Notes under the pieces: model-generated
Databases searched by the model: none
The model's input: the letters and a program-made list of their open reading frames with translations, nothing else
Told to the model about the DNA's origin: nothing
Translations under genes and position numbers: made by a program
From: Bacteroidales bacterium
GTDB taxonomy: Bacteria; Bacteroidota; Bacteroidia; Bacteroidales; VadinHA17
Length of the DNA: 64,000 nucleotides
NCBI GenBank assembly: GCA_029932855.1
Contig: JAOZPG010000002.1
Span: 65,714-129,713, forward strand
Direction of reading: 5' to 3'
In this document: positions 8,710 to 17,494 of the stretch, one piece after another
How the letters are laid out: each line of letters begins with the position of its first letter
Numbering within the stretch: the first letter of the stretch is position 1

Positions 8710-11700
8710 TTATCTGGCTTTTACCATCTTGCCGCTTAGTTCATCTATTATCCCGTCAGGCCCTTCTATAACAGCCCTGTATATATAGAATCCGCTCTCA
8801 ATATAATTGCCTCCGTCATTCATCCCGTTCCAGTGAATAGGGGCTATGCGGTATCCGGTGGTATAAGAACGATTTACAATTGTTTTTATTATTCTTCCCG
8901 ATATATTATATATGTAAATAGTAATTTTCAGCTCTGTATCAGGCAGGTTGTGCTCAATGCTGAAATTGGTCTCCCAGGCGAAAGGATTGGGGTAGTTCAG
9001 AATGTTCCTGAATACCCGTTCATCATTATCAACCTCAAAATTTAATTCTGCCCTTGAGGAATTATTGTAAACATCCCATACTTTAAGGCTTAATTTATGT
9101 TTTCCTTTCTCAAGATTAAAGAAAGGAAAGCTTATGCTTCCGCTCATATATGTGTCGAGATCCGATTCGAAGTAGGAGTTCAGGATATAAGGATTGGATA
9201 TATCATCATCCATGATGGCAATTATATCATGCCCTATACCTATTCCAATTGTGTTTATCCCCGATATATCTGAAATATTGGCAAACAGCAGGGGACTGTT
9301 ATCTGTTATTCCCCCGTTTTTAAATTTATCATCGTTAAGGTAAAGCTCTATTTCGGGACCAGTGGTATCGCTTTCAATATTATCCGATATGCCACCTATG
9401 ATTATGCTGTCGGTAAACCCTCCGGCATCTCTCTTATTGTTCATGTCACGGGCATAATAGATCAGCCTGCCGGGACCGGCCTGGAAGGATATGTCTTTAG
9501 GTACACGGAATGAAAAGTCGAACATGCCCGATTCTACACGGGCTTTCCCTTTATAAAGGATTTTGTCCATAACTTCAAATTCCATTACAGGGGTTCCGTT
9601 ATTGCTTAATGTTTTAACAGTGCTTTTTTTATCGTAAACACTTGGGTTTACATAACCGTTGAAATCTTTCAGGGTATCACCATTAATATCCTCAATATGG
9701 CCCGAGAACTTATACAGGTTTAATCCTTTTATGGTGTCGTTAAAGGCAGATTCGGCGACAGCATTAATAGAATCTGTAAAGATGAATTCACCGGGGTAGG
9801 CCAGTTTAAGTGCCGGGTCTCCGAGCAGTGTAAAATTCCTTTTGTTAAGGCTTGGTCCCGACTTATTCTTGGTAAGACGTAAGACATCACCCAGGGCAAG
9901 CTGTATTCCGTTAGAATCTTTTTTAAACGCGTAGCTATAGAAGTTTTTATTTAGTATGAAATTAGGACTCGAATATACAAGCCTGGTAGTGGTAAGCAGT
10001 CCTATGCCCCCGCCATTTTCTGTAAGTATAACATGTTCGCCGGCTGAGGTTTTTCTGGTTATTTCCCCGCTGTTGTCTTTTGCAATATCATCAAACCTGC
10101 TGAACTCGCATGTGGCGGTAATAAATAGAGGGAGCTTATTCCTGTTATTCCATGTTTGTATGTCATTGATGCCCAGTATGTCCTCGTGGGCAAGCCCCCT
10201 CTCATTCCCATGCCCGGTATAATTAAAAATAAGTATTCCTGATTTAATTGCTTCATTTATTGCTTTGTTTACGTCGGGATAGGCTTCGCCGGAAGGGGAT
10301 GAAACCTGCTTGTATGCATCAAGGAATATTTTTTGAATATGAAATGAAGGATTGGCTGTGTCTATGTATTCGGTAAGACTGTTGGCATCCCTCATATGTA
10401 TATTATTATCCTCGTCATCTCCTACAAAACACAGCTTGCTTCTCCAGTCGCCATAAGTGGCGGTATCATAATAAGCAAGTATCTTCCCGGTAACGATCTC
10501 TGCTTCATTTACAGTATTTGAGGGTATTCTTCCAATGCCAATATCTATCAGTCCCGAAGCTTCTCCTTCGTTAGTATCGAGCAATCCGTAAAAATCATCG
10601 GTAACATATGAATTTATGGGATTAAGGGAATTCCAGGACTGGTATGTGGGTATCCTGTTGGTGTTGTTCCTGTGGTCAGACTTATTGTCGTATGAACCAT
10701 CCCCAAAAAGCAGAAGGTATTTTACCCTGTTCTCAGCATCTGAATTCAGGTAAACATGCCTTACAAAATCTCTTATAGCTGCCGGGTCGCGGGCACCGGA
10801 TGAAAATTCATTGTAAATATCAGCAGGCTCTGTAACATATACACTCAAATTATCTTCCTGCTGATGAAAGGCTGCTATAAGCTCTGCCTGTTCCCTGAAC
10901 TCTGGTGCGCTTACGATTAGCAACTGCCGGTTAATGACGGACCTCAGGTTTTGATTTGCCAGCCTGTTGTCAATTATTTCAGGACTGAATGCTTCGGATC
11001 GTTTAAAAGCAATATACTCCCTCAATGAATCCAGTTCTGCTTTAAAAGAACAGCCATAAGATTCATCCTGGTAGTCAATATTCTTTATTTCACTTTTGTT
11101 TGTGATATCCCAGATAAGAAGATCGTTTTGATTATGCTTTAGATGAAACTCTCCGGCCAGGGCAGGGCCCACAGAATTTATGTCCCTGAAAAGCAACTGT
11201 TCTCCCTCGTAAATAAGTTCTTTTCTAAGGTTTATATCTATCCTGTCGAGCCAGAAGGCCGATCCTCCGGGATTAATGTTGGTCGGCTGTATCTCCAGGT
11301 CCAGATTTCCTCCTCCGGGATAGAATACTGCGGTTTCAGTACCTGTCCTGGCATAGTCGCTTGTATAAGCGCTCATTACTACAGGAGAAACTTCAATGCT
11401 GCTTATAAGCTGGTTATTTATCCTTATTTCAAAGCCTGAGCTGCTGCCTGCCCGTGCTGCAACCCTGGTTTTGATCTTGCCTGCCGACCCTGCCACTATA
11501 CTGCCTGCCGGAAAAGAAATATTTGTGTTCATGGAAGGGGGCAGTGGCTCAAACCACTGTCGTCCTGACCTTATAAGGTTTTGTGTTTCCTTCTCGTGCA
11601 TCATATAATGGTCATAACTGTCAATAAGCCTGTCGGGAGAAGAGGCAGGAGCTACTGCATTATCAATTATTTCCGGAGGTGCATTGCCTGAGCTGACAAA

Positions 11701-12141
11701 ATAATAACTTGCCTCATCGTATAAATGCAGGCTGTGCAAAAACATTGAGTCAGTGCTGCTGTACGACCAGCTGACAGGACCCTCGCAGTAAAAAAGTATA
11801 TAGTCGCCCGAATTGAAAATTCCATCCCCGCCTTTCTCTATCCAGATATGGTTTTCCACAAGTCCGCTGTCACGCGGCTCGGCGTTCATGAGGGGAAGCA
11901 TTTTTCCTCCATTGCCAAATACCCGGGGACTTGAAGGATCGGAAAAAACAGCAGCAAGTTCATCATATCCAAGCTTATAAACTCCTGTTTTCTTAATGCT
12001 TAATTTTATCCATTCTCCTGAACTCAGCAGGCATCCTTCTTTAGCCTGTGATGCCTGCATCGTTCCCGCCAGTGCTCTTGCTCCGGGGAAGCATAGAAAC
12101 AGTAAAAAGATCAGCAGTTTATTAAGGATAATCTTTTGCAC
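8710..12141 (-). CDS. porU: T9SS sortase PorU (C25 gingipain-like)
   Basis: PorU is the cell-surface sortase that cuts off the C-terminal signal of T9SS cargo and attaches anionic lipopolysaccharide. The 1143-residue protein has a signal peptide (about 1-26), an N-terminal beta domain, and a C25 peptidase core with His644 (NYTGHGNE) and Cys678 (FITATCEFSRFDD) as the probable catalytic pair. The C-terminal domain resembles a T9SS signal (YPNPFAWETNFSIEHNL ... GFYIYRAVIEG). PorU keeps its own C-terminal domain. It leads a five-gene operon porU-porV-ispF-trx-Ntn hydrolase. The 117-base gap to divergent porP should hold promoters for both directions. Confidence 0.93.
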   Translation of the reverse strand: MQKIILNKLLIFLLFLCFPGARALAGTMQASQAKEGCLLSSGEWIKLSIKKTGVYKLGYDELAAVFSDPSSPRVFGNGGKMLPLMNAEPRDSGLVENHIWIEKGGDGIFNSGDYILFYCEGPVSWSYSSTDSMFLHSLHLYDEASYYFVSSGNAPPEIIDNAVAPASSPDRLIDSYDHYMMHEKETQNLIRSGRQWFEPLPPSMNTNISFPAGSIVAGSAGKIKTRVAARAGSSSGFEIRINNQLISSIEVSPVVMSAYTSDYARTGTETAVFYPGGGNLDLEIQPTNINPGGSAFWLDRIDINLRKELIYEGEQLLFRDINSVGPALAGEFHLKHNQNDLLIWDITNKSEIKNIDYQDESYGCSFKAELDSLREYIAFKRSEAFSPEIIDNRLANQNLRSVINRQLLIVSAPEFREQAELIAAFHQQEDNLSVYVTEPADIYNEFSSGARDPAAIRDFVRHVYLNSDAENRVKYLLLFGDGSYDNKSDHRNNTNRIPTYQSWNSLNPINSYVTDDFYGLLDTNEGEASGLIDIGIGRIPSNTVNEAEIVTGKILAYYDTATYGDWRSKLCFVGDDEDNNIHMRDANSLTEYIDTANPSFHIQKIFLDAYKQVSSPSGEAYPDVNKAINEAIKSGILIFNYTGHGNERGLAHEDILGINDIQTWNNRNKLPLFITATCEFSRFDDIAKDNSGEITRKTSAGEHVILTENGGGIGLLTTTRLVYSSPNFILNKNFYSYAFKKDSNGIQLALGDVLRLTKNKSGPSLNKRNFTLLGDPALKLAYPGEFIFTDSINAVAESAFNDTIKGLNLYKFSGHIEDINGDTLKDFNGYVNPSVYDKKSTVKTLSNNGTPVMEFEVMDKILYKGKARVESGMFDFSFRVPKDISFQAGPGRLIYYARDMNNKRDAGGFTDSIIIGGISDNIESDTTGPEIELYLNDDKFKNGGITDNSPLLFANISDISGINTIGIGIGHDIIAIMDDDISNPYILNSYFESDLDTYMSGSISFPFFNLEKGKHKLSLKVWDVYNNSSRAELNFEVDNDERVFRNILNYPNPFAWETNFSIEHNLPDTELKITIYIYNISGRIIKTIVNRSYTTGYRIAPIHWNGMNDGGNYIESGFYIYRAVIEGPDGIIDELSGKMVKAR

Positions 12142-12258
12142 GCGATTTAAATCTAAGCAGCAATAAATATAATTAATATCAGTTTCCTTGATTAACGGTT
12201 CTTTTTTCTTTTTATTGTTAATTTAGTAAGGTGGCAGATAGCAGAAAGTTTAAATATA

Positions 12259-13323
12259 TTGATGCTTTTTAATATAAACAGTATTTCGGGTATTCATAAG
12301 AATAGTATAGCGGGTACTCACAGGAGCAGTATAGGGGGTACACATAAGAGGAGAAGCTGTATTCTTGTTTTATTATTGCTTATGTCTCTCATGCATTTAT
12401 ATTCCCAGGATGTATATTTCTCACAGCCTAACAATAAGCTTTTATATCTGAATCCGGGCTTTGCCGGTATAGAAGGGGATGCAAGAGTCAATATCAGTTA
12501 CAGGAACCAGTGGCCGGGAAGTGCAACAAGTTTTGAAACATATTATGCCTCTTATGAGCAGGCCGTTGATGCCCTTCATGGGGGGCTGGGCTTGTATATT
12601 ATGGATGACCGGTCGGGCCAGTTCATGAACCTGTTTGATCTTTCCCTTATCTATGCTTATAAGCTACAGCTCAGCAGCAAGCTGTTCCTGCAGGCCGGAT
12701 TCCAGCTTTCGGCAAACCAAAGGAGTATTGGTACTGACGGACTGATATTTCCCGATATGATAGATCCTACGGGAATAGTGCATCCTACAGAAGAGATTTT
12801 TGGCAAGCTCTCTAAGTTTTATATGGATTACAGCGCTGGTGTAGTGGCATATTCAGGTGAGTGGACAGGTGGATTTGCCCTTATGCATCTTACCAAACCG
12901 GAAATAGCCATGTCTCATGCCGGTGAAATGCAATTATCCAGGAAATATACTTTTTACCTCAACAGGAATATTCTGGTAACTCACAGGCCGCAACGTGAGG
13001 ATTCCTGGATAATAAGTCCTGATATACAGTATTCTAACCAAAAACCCTTCTCTTACTTTAATTACGGCTTTATTCTGAGCAAATCTCTCCTTTCAGCAGG
13101 GATGCATTTACATAATGACCTGAAGTTTGACCATAGTTTTTTGAGCTTTTCCGCAGGATTCCGGAACTCTTTTATGAGATTTACGTATAGTTACGATGTT
13201 TTAGTGACTAATAGCGTGGTTTACAGGGCTCCGGGGGGTACTCATGAGCTTGGACTGGTGTTTGGTTTAAAAACTTTTAATAAAAGCAGGCTAAAACATG
13301 CAATAAAGTTACCCGGAATTTAG
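12259..13323 (+). CDS. porP: PorP/SprF-family T9SS membrane protein
   Basis: PorP/SprF proteins are outer-membrane components of the T9SS. One founding copy sits beside gldK/porK, and paralogs help export particular cargo. The family signature is clear: QDVYFSQPNNKLLYLNPGFAG, NQWPGSATSFETYYASYEQ and GGLGLYIMDDRSGQ. The signal-peptide core (CILVLLLLMSLMHLYSQ) is preceded by an unusual about 30-residue extension holding three 8-residue repeats of the type NSISGIHK / NSIAGTHR / SSIGGTHK. No ATG lies between the repeats and the hydrophobic core, so the extension is either translated or a near-cognate start is used. The gene precedes gldK by 83 bases on the same strand. Confidence 0.92.
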   Translation: MMLFNINSISGIHKNSIAGTHRSSIGGTHKRRSCILVLLLLMSLMHLYSQDVYFSQPNNKLLYLNPGFAGIEGDARVNISYRNQWPGSATSFETYYASYEQAVDALHGGLGLYIMDDRSGQFMNLFDLSLIYAYKLQLSSKLFLQAGFQLSANQRSIGTDGLIFPDMIDPTGIVHPTEEIFGKLSKFYMDYSAGVVAYSGEWTGGFALMHLTKPEIAMSHAGEMQLSRKYTFYLNRNILVTHRPQREDSWIISPDIQYSNQKPFSYFNYGFILSKSLLSAGMHLHNDLKFDHSFLSFSAGFRNSFMRFTYSYDVLVTNSVVYRAPGGTHELGLVFGLKTFNKSRLKHAIKLPGI

Positions 13324-13406
13324 TTATTTTGTAAAATATGTTAAGTAAAAGAACATTTTTATTTATATTTGAAAATAGTAATAATCCTATATTAAACTGG
13401 AATGTC

Positions 13407-14906
13407 ATGAATCTTAGAAATTTAAGAGGGCTTTTATTCATACTGGCCGGATTTTCAATGCTTAGTTCCTGCAGCATGCTTGGAGGTGGCGGGAATGCAA
13501 ATCAGTCATCTACAACAGGTTGGGCCTATAATGATCCTGAAATGGGGGGATTTGAGGTTATTGCGGAGCATGAACAGGCTACAGGTCCCGGACTCGTTCT
13601 TATTGAAGGAGGAACCTTTACAATGGGAAGAGTTGAGCAGGACGTTATGTTTGACTGGAACAATACACCGCGGCGGGTAACAGTTTCTTCCTTTTATATG
13701 GATGAGACCGAGGTAAGAAACGTTGATTACAGGGAGTATCTTCACTGGCTTAAAAGGACTTATGTAGATTATCCCGAGGTTCACAGAAAGGCTTTGCCTG
13801 ATACGCTGGTCTGGAGAACGCCCCTGGGATATAACGAGCCTTATGTGAAGTATTATTTCCGTTATCCATCTTATAATGAATATCCTGTTGTTGGTGTTAG
13901 CTGGGAGCAGGCTAATGATTATTGTGCATGGAGGACAGACAGGGTGAATGAAATAATTATGATCAGTGAAGGGATTCTTAATTATGATCCCAACCAGTTA
14001 AATGAAAATAATTTTAATACTGAAGCATACCTGGCAGGACAATATGAAGGTATTGTAAACCAGAATCTGCCCAGCATGGATCCCAACCAGGAAGAAAGAA
14101 GGGTTAGCATGGAAGACGGCTTACTTCTTCCAAGGTACAGGCTTCCCACCGAGGCAGAATGGGAATATGCTGCTCTGGCCCTTATCGGGAATACCTTTGA
14201 GGAAAGGGTATATGAGAGAAGGGTTTATCCATGGGACGGACATTACCTGAGGAATGCCGAGCTGAAGCACAGGGGTAAATTTATGGCCAATCTTTCCAGG
14301 GGTCGTGGCGACCTGATGGGCGTTGCCGGCAACCTGAATGATAATGCCAGTGTTACAGCACCTGTAACCACATACTGGCCAAATGACAATGGACTTTATT
14401 GTATGGCTGGAAATGTTAATGAGTGGGTTGCTGATGTGTACAGGGATATGAGTTTCGAGGATATTGACGATTTTAATCCTTACAGGGGAAATGTGTTTAT
14501 GGACCTGGAGAGGAATGAGGATGGCAGCCTTGTTGAAAAAGATAGTCTTGGAAGATTGAAATATGTGGAAATGAGTGCAGACAGGATGTCCGGAAGATAT
14601 AATTATACAAAATCAGACTACAGGAACTTTGAGGATGGAGACAAGAGATCTTCAATAAAGGGGAATGATGACAGCGACTGGACAGGTAATGATGTTCCCG
14701 GATCAATGTATAGCCAGGATATGAAAGCAAATGATTTCAATACTCTTATAAATGACAATTCAAGGGTATTTAAAGGAGGTTCATGGAGAGACAAGCCATA
14801 CTGGCTCAGTCCGGGTTCCCGCAGGTACCTCGACCAGTCTTCATCCCGTGATGATCTTGGATTCAGGTGTGCTATGATACGCGTTGGCTCACCGGGAGGT
14901 TATTAA
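13407..14906 (+). CDS. gldK: T9SS ring lipoprotein GldK/PorK
   Basis: GldK/PorK is an outer-membrane lipoprotein forming, with GldN/PorN, the large periplasmic ring of the T9SS. From the Met at 13407 the protein has 499 residues with a lipobox ending LSSC at Cys22; an in-frame Met at 13338 would place a charged extension before it and is rejected. The body is an FGE-sulfatase-like domain (ETGPG-type start ATGPGLVLIEGGTFTMGR, YRLPTEAEWEYAA, GNVNEWVADVYRD, GGSWRDKPYWLSPGSRRYLD) carrying insertions typical of GldK. A strong hairpin terminator follows the gene, and gldL, gldM and gldN do not follow, unlike the usual porPKLMN order. Confidence 0.92.
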   Translation: MNLRNLRGLLFILAGFSMLSSCSMLGGGGNANQSSTTGWAYNDPEMGGFEVIAEHEQATGPGLVLIEGGTFTMGRVEQDVMFDWNNTPRRVTVSSFYMDETEVRNVDYREYLHWLKRTYVDYPEVHRKALPDTLVWRTPLGYNEPYVKYYFRYPSYNEYPVVGVSWEQANDYCAWRTDRVNEIIMISEGILNYDPNQLNENNFNTEAYLAGQYEGIVNQNLPSMDPNQEERRVSMEDGLLLPRYRLPTEAEWEYAALALIGNTFEERVYERRVYPWDGHYLRNAELKHRGKFMANLSRGRGDLMGVAGNLNDNASVTAPVTTYWPNDNGLYCMAGNVNEWVADVYRDMSFEDIDDFNPYRGNVFMDLERNEDGSLVEKDSLGRLKYVEMSADRMSGRYNYTKSDYRNFEDGDKRSSIKGNDDSDWTGNDVPGSMYSQDMKANDFNTLINDNSRVFKGGSWRDKPYWLSPGSRRYLDQSSSRDDLGFRCAMIRVGSPGGY

Positions 14907-14919
14907 CAGACAAAAAGGC

Positions 14920-14958
14920 AAGGGGGCAGTCTTAATAAGATCAGCCCCTTCTTTTTTT
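14920..14958 (+). terminator. Terminator after gldK
   Basis: The inverted repeat AAGGGGGC (14920-14927) / GCCCCTT (14944-14950) with one extra G is followed by seven T at 14952-14958. It begins 13 bases after the gldK stop and should end the porP-gldK transcript just before murF, whose start at 14965 lies only 6 bases beyond the T run. Confidence 0.75.
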
Positions 14959-14964
14959 GAGGCG

Positions 14965-16254
14965 ATGAGCATATCTGAACTGTATGAGATATTTTTAAAG
15001 TCGGGCTCGGTTTGTACCGATTCAAGAAATATTGTAAAGGGAAGCATTTTCTTTGCACTCAAAGGTGAGAACTTCAATGCCAACAGCTTTGCTGCCGAGG
15101 CCCTTTCAAAGGGCTGTTACCGCGCAGTTATTGATGATGCCCGATACCAGTCAGAGAAGACAATTCTTGTTGATGATAGCCTTGCAGCCCTGCAGGAGCT
15201 GGCGGCCCTGCACAGAACTAAGTTTAAGATTCCACTGTTGGCAATTACTGGTTCCAATGCCAAGACAACAACCAGGGAGCTGATCTCTTCAGTACTGAGA
15301 AAGAAATATAAAGTGGTGTCAACGAGTGGAAATCTGAATAACCATATTGGATTACCACTCAGCATTCTTAAGCTGAACAAGGATACAGATATTGCTGTAA
15401 TTGAAATGGGTGCCAGTCATTGCGGAGAGATTGCCCGTTTATGTGAGATTGCACAACCTGCTTATGGCATAATAACAAATATTGCTTTTGCTCATATTGA
15501 GGGTTTTGGTTCGGAGGCAGGGGTGATAAAGGCAAAATCGGAACTTTATGAATGGCTGGGAAGCACGGATGGTACAATATTCAGGAATAGTGATGACAGC
15601 ATGCTAGAGAGTATCAGTCCCCCCGGAACCAAAATTATTCCTTATTCGCTTAACAATACAGGGCAGGGGAGTCTCTCTCTTCTTGAAGCCGACCCATACC
15701 TGAAGCTGATGTTCAGGTATGAGGGAGAAGAGACAGAGATCGCTACTAAGTTGTTTGGGGAATATAATCTTATAAATATTGCAGCAGCAACAGCTGTGGG
15801 AATACATTTTAACCTGCCTCTAAAGGATATTTTTTCTGCCTTGTCCGGTTACAGTCCCGGGAATAAACGCTCCCAGGTATATGAGACAGGGAATAACAGG
15901 CTCATACTTGACTCATATAATGCAAATCCTTCAAGTATGGAGGTGGCTGTCAACAGTTTTAGTAAGCTGAGTGCGAAAAAAAAACTTATTATATTGGGAG
16001 ACATGTCTGAACTGGGTCCCGATTCACATAATAAGCATTGCCAGCTGATTAAGAGGCTGGAGGAACTGGAGGATATTGAAGTAATCCTTGTGGGCAAACA
16101 TTTTTATAAGGCTGCCAGGGGAAGTTCTTTCAGGCTGTTTGCCGGGAAAAACGAATGTATGGACTATTTTTCTGAGAACAAGCTTAAGGGATACAGCATA
16201 TTGCTAAAAGGCTCGAGGAAAATGAGTCTCGAATCTTTGATTCCTGTATTCTGA
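14965..16254 (+). CDS. murF: UDP-MurNAc-tripeptide--D-Ala-D-Ala ligase
   Basis: MurF adds D-Ala-D-Ala to the UDP-MurNAc-tripeptide in the last cytoplasmic step of peptidoglycan precursor synthesis. From MSISELYEIF the protein has 429 residues: an N-terminal MurNAc-tripeptide domain (SVCTDSRNIVKGSIFFAL), a central ATPase (AITGSNAKTTTRELI, VIEMGASHCGEIA, NIAFAHIEGFGS) and a C-terminal ligase domain (DSYNANPSSMEVAV, ILGDMSELGPDSHNKH). The P-loop reads GSNAKTTT, with Ala where Gly is normal. An in-frame Met at 14884 would run through the gldK stop and terminator and is rejected. The family is short in Bacteroidota, so the length is ordinary. Confidence 0.94.
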   Translation: MSISELYEIFLKSGSVCTDSRNIVKGSIFFALKGENFNANSFAAEALSKGCYRAVIDDARYQSEKTILVDDSLAALQELAALHRTKFKIPLLAITGSNAKTTTRELISSVLRKKYKVVSTSGNLNNHIGLPLSILKLNKDTDIAVIEMGASHCGEIARLCEIAQPAYGIITNIAFAHIEGFGSEAGVIKAKSELYEWLGSTDGTIFRNSDDSMLESISPPGTKIIPYSLNNTGQGSLSLLEADPYLKLMFRYEGEETEIATKLFGEYNLINIAAATAVGIHFNLPLKDIFSALSGYSPGNKRSQVYETGNNRLILDSYNANPSSMEVAVNSFSKLSAKKKLIILGDMSELGPDSHNKHCQLIKRLEELEDIEVILVGKHFYKAARGSSFRLFAGKNECMDYFSENKLKGYSILLKGSRKMSLESLIPVF

Positions 16255-16276
16255 TCAACATTACCCCTTATGTAAA

Positions 16277-16306
16277 TCCCGGATGGTATTTAAGTCGGGA
16301 ATTTTT
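16277..16306 (+). terminator. Weak terminator after murF
   Basis: TCCCG (16277-16281) pairs with CGGGA (16296-16300) over a 14-base loop and is followed by an interrupted T run (ATTTTTGTTTTAC). It sits 22 bases past the murF stop and 31 bases before the convergent glycosyltransferase stop. The short stem makes the call tentative. Confidence 0.45.
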
Positions 16307-16336
16307 GTTTTACTTTTTTTGAAAGATCGTAAAGCA

Positions 16337-17365
16337 TTAACTATACTTAAAGTTATAGTCGGAGAACTTTGTCTTTCCTTTGATGTAAAAGTTTAAGATC
16401 ATACTGCCCCTGAATATATTTTCAGGAAGTTCCTTTGTATTTGCAGGCTTTGATTTACGATATTTCCTGTATTTTCCCAGCTGCCTGTAGAAGCTGATGT
16501 GGGCCTTTATAACTGCAGAGAAATGTTTTGGTTTCAGGCTTAGCAGATACTTCATGGCTGCAACACCATCCAGTGTCATGCGTAATGTCATAGTGGGTAT
16601 AAGCCTGTTTCCCGGGAGGTTCTTATAAAGTAGTATGAGGTTATTCCTGAAGTTCAGGAACAGCTTGAACGGATGCTCGTTCGGGAGACTGCCCCCGCCA
16701 ACATGAAACACCTCTGAGCCGGGGGTATATAAGATAGTGTGACCGGCATTCTTAAACCTCCAGCAGAGGTCAATCTCTTCCATATGAGCAAAGAAAGCAG
16801 GATCAAAACCATCCTGCCTGTGAAAATATTCTGCCCTCAGGGCCATGCAGGCTCCCGTTGCCCAGAATACTTCAGTGATATCATCATACTGGCCCTCGTC
16901 TCTTTCAATTACATTCATTATCCTGCCACGGCAAAAGGGATATCCTAACTTATCTATAAATCCGCCTGCAGCACCTGCATATTCAAAATACTCTCTCTTA
17001 TGAAATGACCTGATCTTTGGCATTACTGCAGCTACATTAGGGTCTTTGTCGAGTTGCACGATCAGTGGCTCCAGCCAGTTTGCCTCTACTTCAATATCGG
17101 AGTTGAGAAGCACATAGTATTCACTGCTGATCTGTTTAAGAGCCTTGTTATAACCATCGGCAAAGCCGTAATTTTTATCCAGTTCAATAAGTCTTATCCC
17201 GGGAAATCCTGATTTTATGAGTTTAACTGATCCGTCGGAGGAACCATTATCTGCTATTACTATCTCAATACTACTTCCTTTTGTGTGTTTCACAACAAGG
17301 GGAAGGAATCTTTTCAGAAACTCTTCCCCGTTCCAGTTAAGTATTACAACAGATGTCTTGATCAT
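16337..17365 (-). CDS. Family 2 glycosyltransferase
   Basis: A 342-residue GT-A fold enzyme that transfers a nucleotide-activated sugar. The GT2 features are VVILNWNGEEFLKRFLP at the N-terminus, IADNGSSDGSVKLI, NYGFADGYNKAL, the DxD-like LLNSDIEVE near residue 92, and a WATGACMALRAEYF / GFDPAFFAHMEEIDLCWR block typical of rhamnosyltransferase-like members. A C-terminal hydrophobic stretch may associate with the membrane. Sugar and acceptor are not predictable; likely roles are surface polysaccharide or LPS synthesis. It stands alone, convergent with murF, and 129 bases separate it from ppk1. Confidence 0.9.
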   Translation of the reverse strand: MIKTSVVILNWNGEEFLKRFLPLVVKHTKGSSIEIVIADNGSSDGSVKLIKSGFPGIRLIELDKNYGFADGYNKALKQISSEYYVLLNSDIEVEANWLEPLIVQLDKDPNVAAVMPKIRSFHKREYFEYAGAAGGFIDKLGYPFCRGRIMNVIERDEGQYDDITEVFWATGACMALRAEYFHRQDGFDPAFFAHMEEIDLCWRFKNAGHTILYTPGSEVFHVGGGSLPNEHPFKLFLNFRNNLILLYKNLPGNRLIPTMTLRMTLDGVAAMKYLLSLKPKHFSAVIKAHISFYRQLGKYRKYRKSKPANTKELPENIFRGSMILNFYIKGKTKFSDYNFKYS

Positions 17366-17494
17366 TTAGCTTTTCCGGTCATTGGTTCTTAGAAGTTCGG
17401 TAAATGTAATAGTTTTTATTATAATAAGCTTTCCTGCCTGCATTGAAGTTTATTCTTTATTTGCGATTAAGATCACCGGCTTAAGGTGTGGGTT

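Noticed and set aside
13407-14906. Stand-alone formylglycine-generating enzyme for sulfatases
   Set aside because: The lipobox, the GldK-type N-terminus and the porP neighbour identify it as GldK; no sulfatase is encoded nearby.
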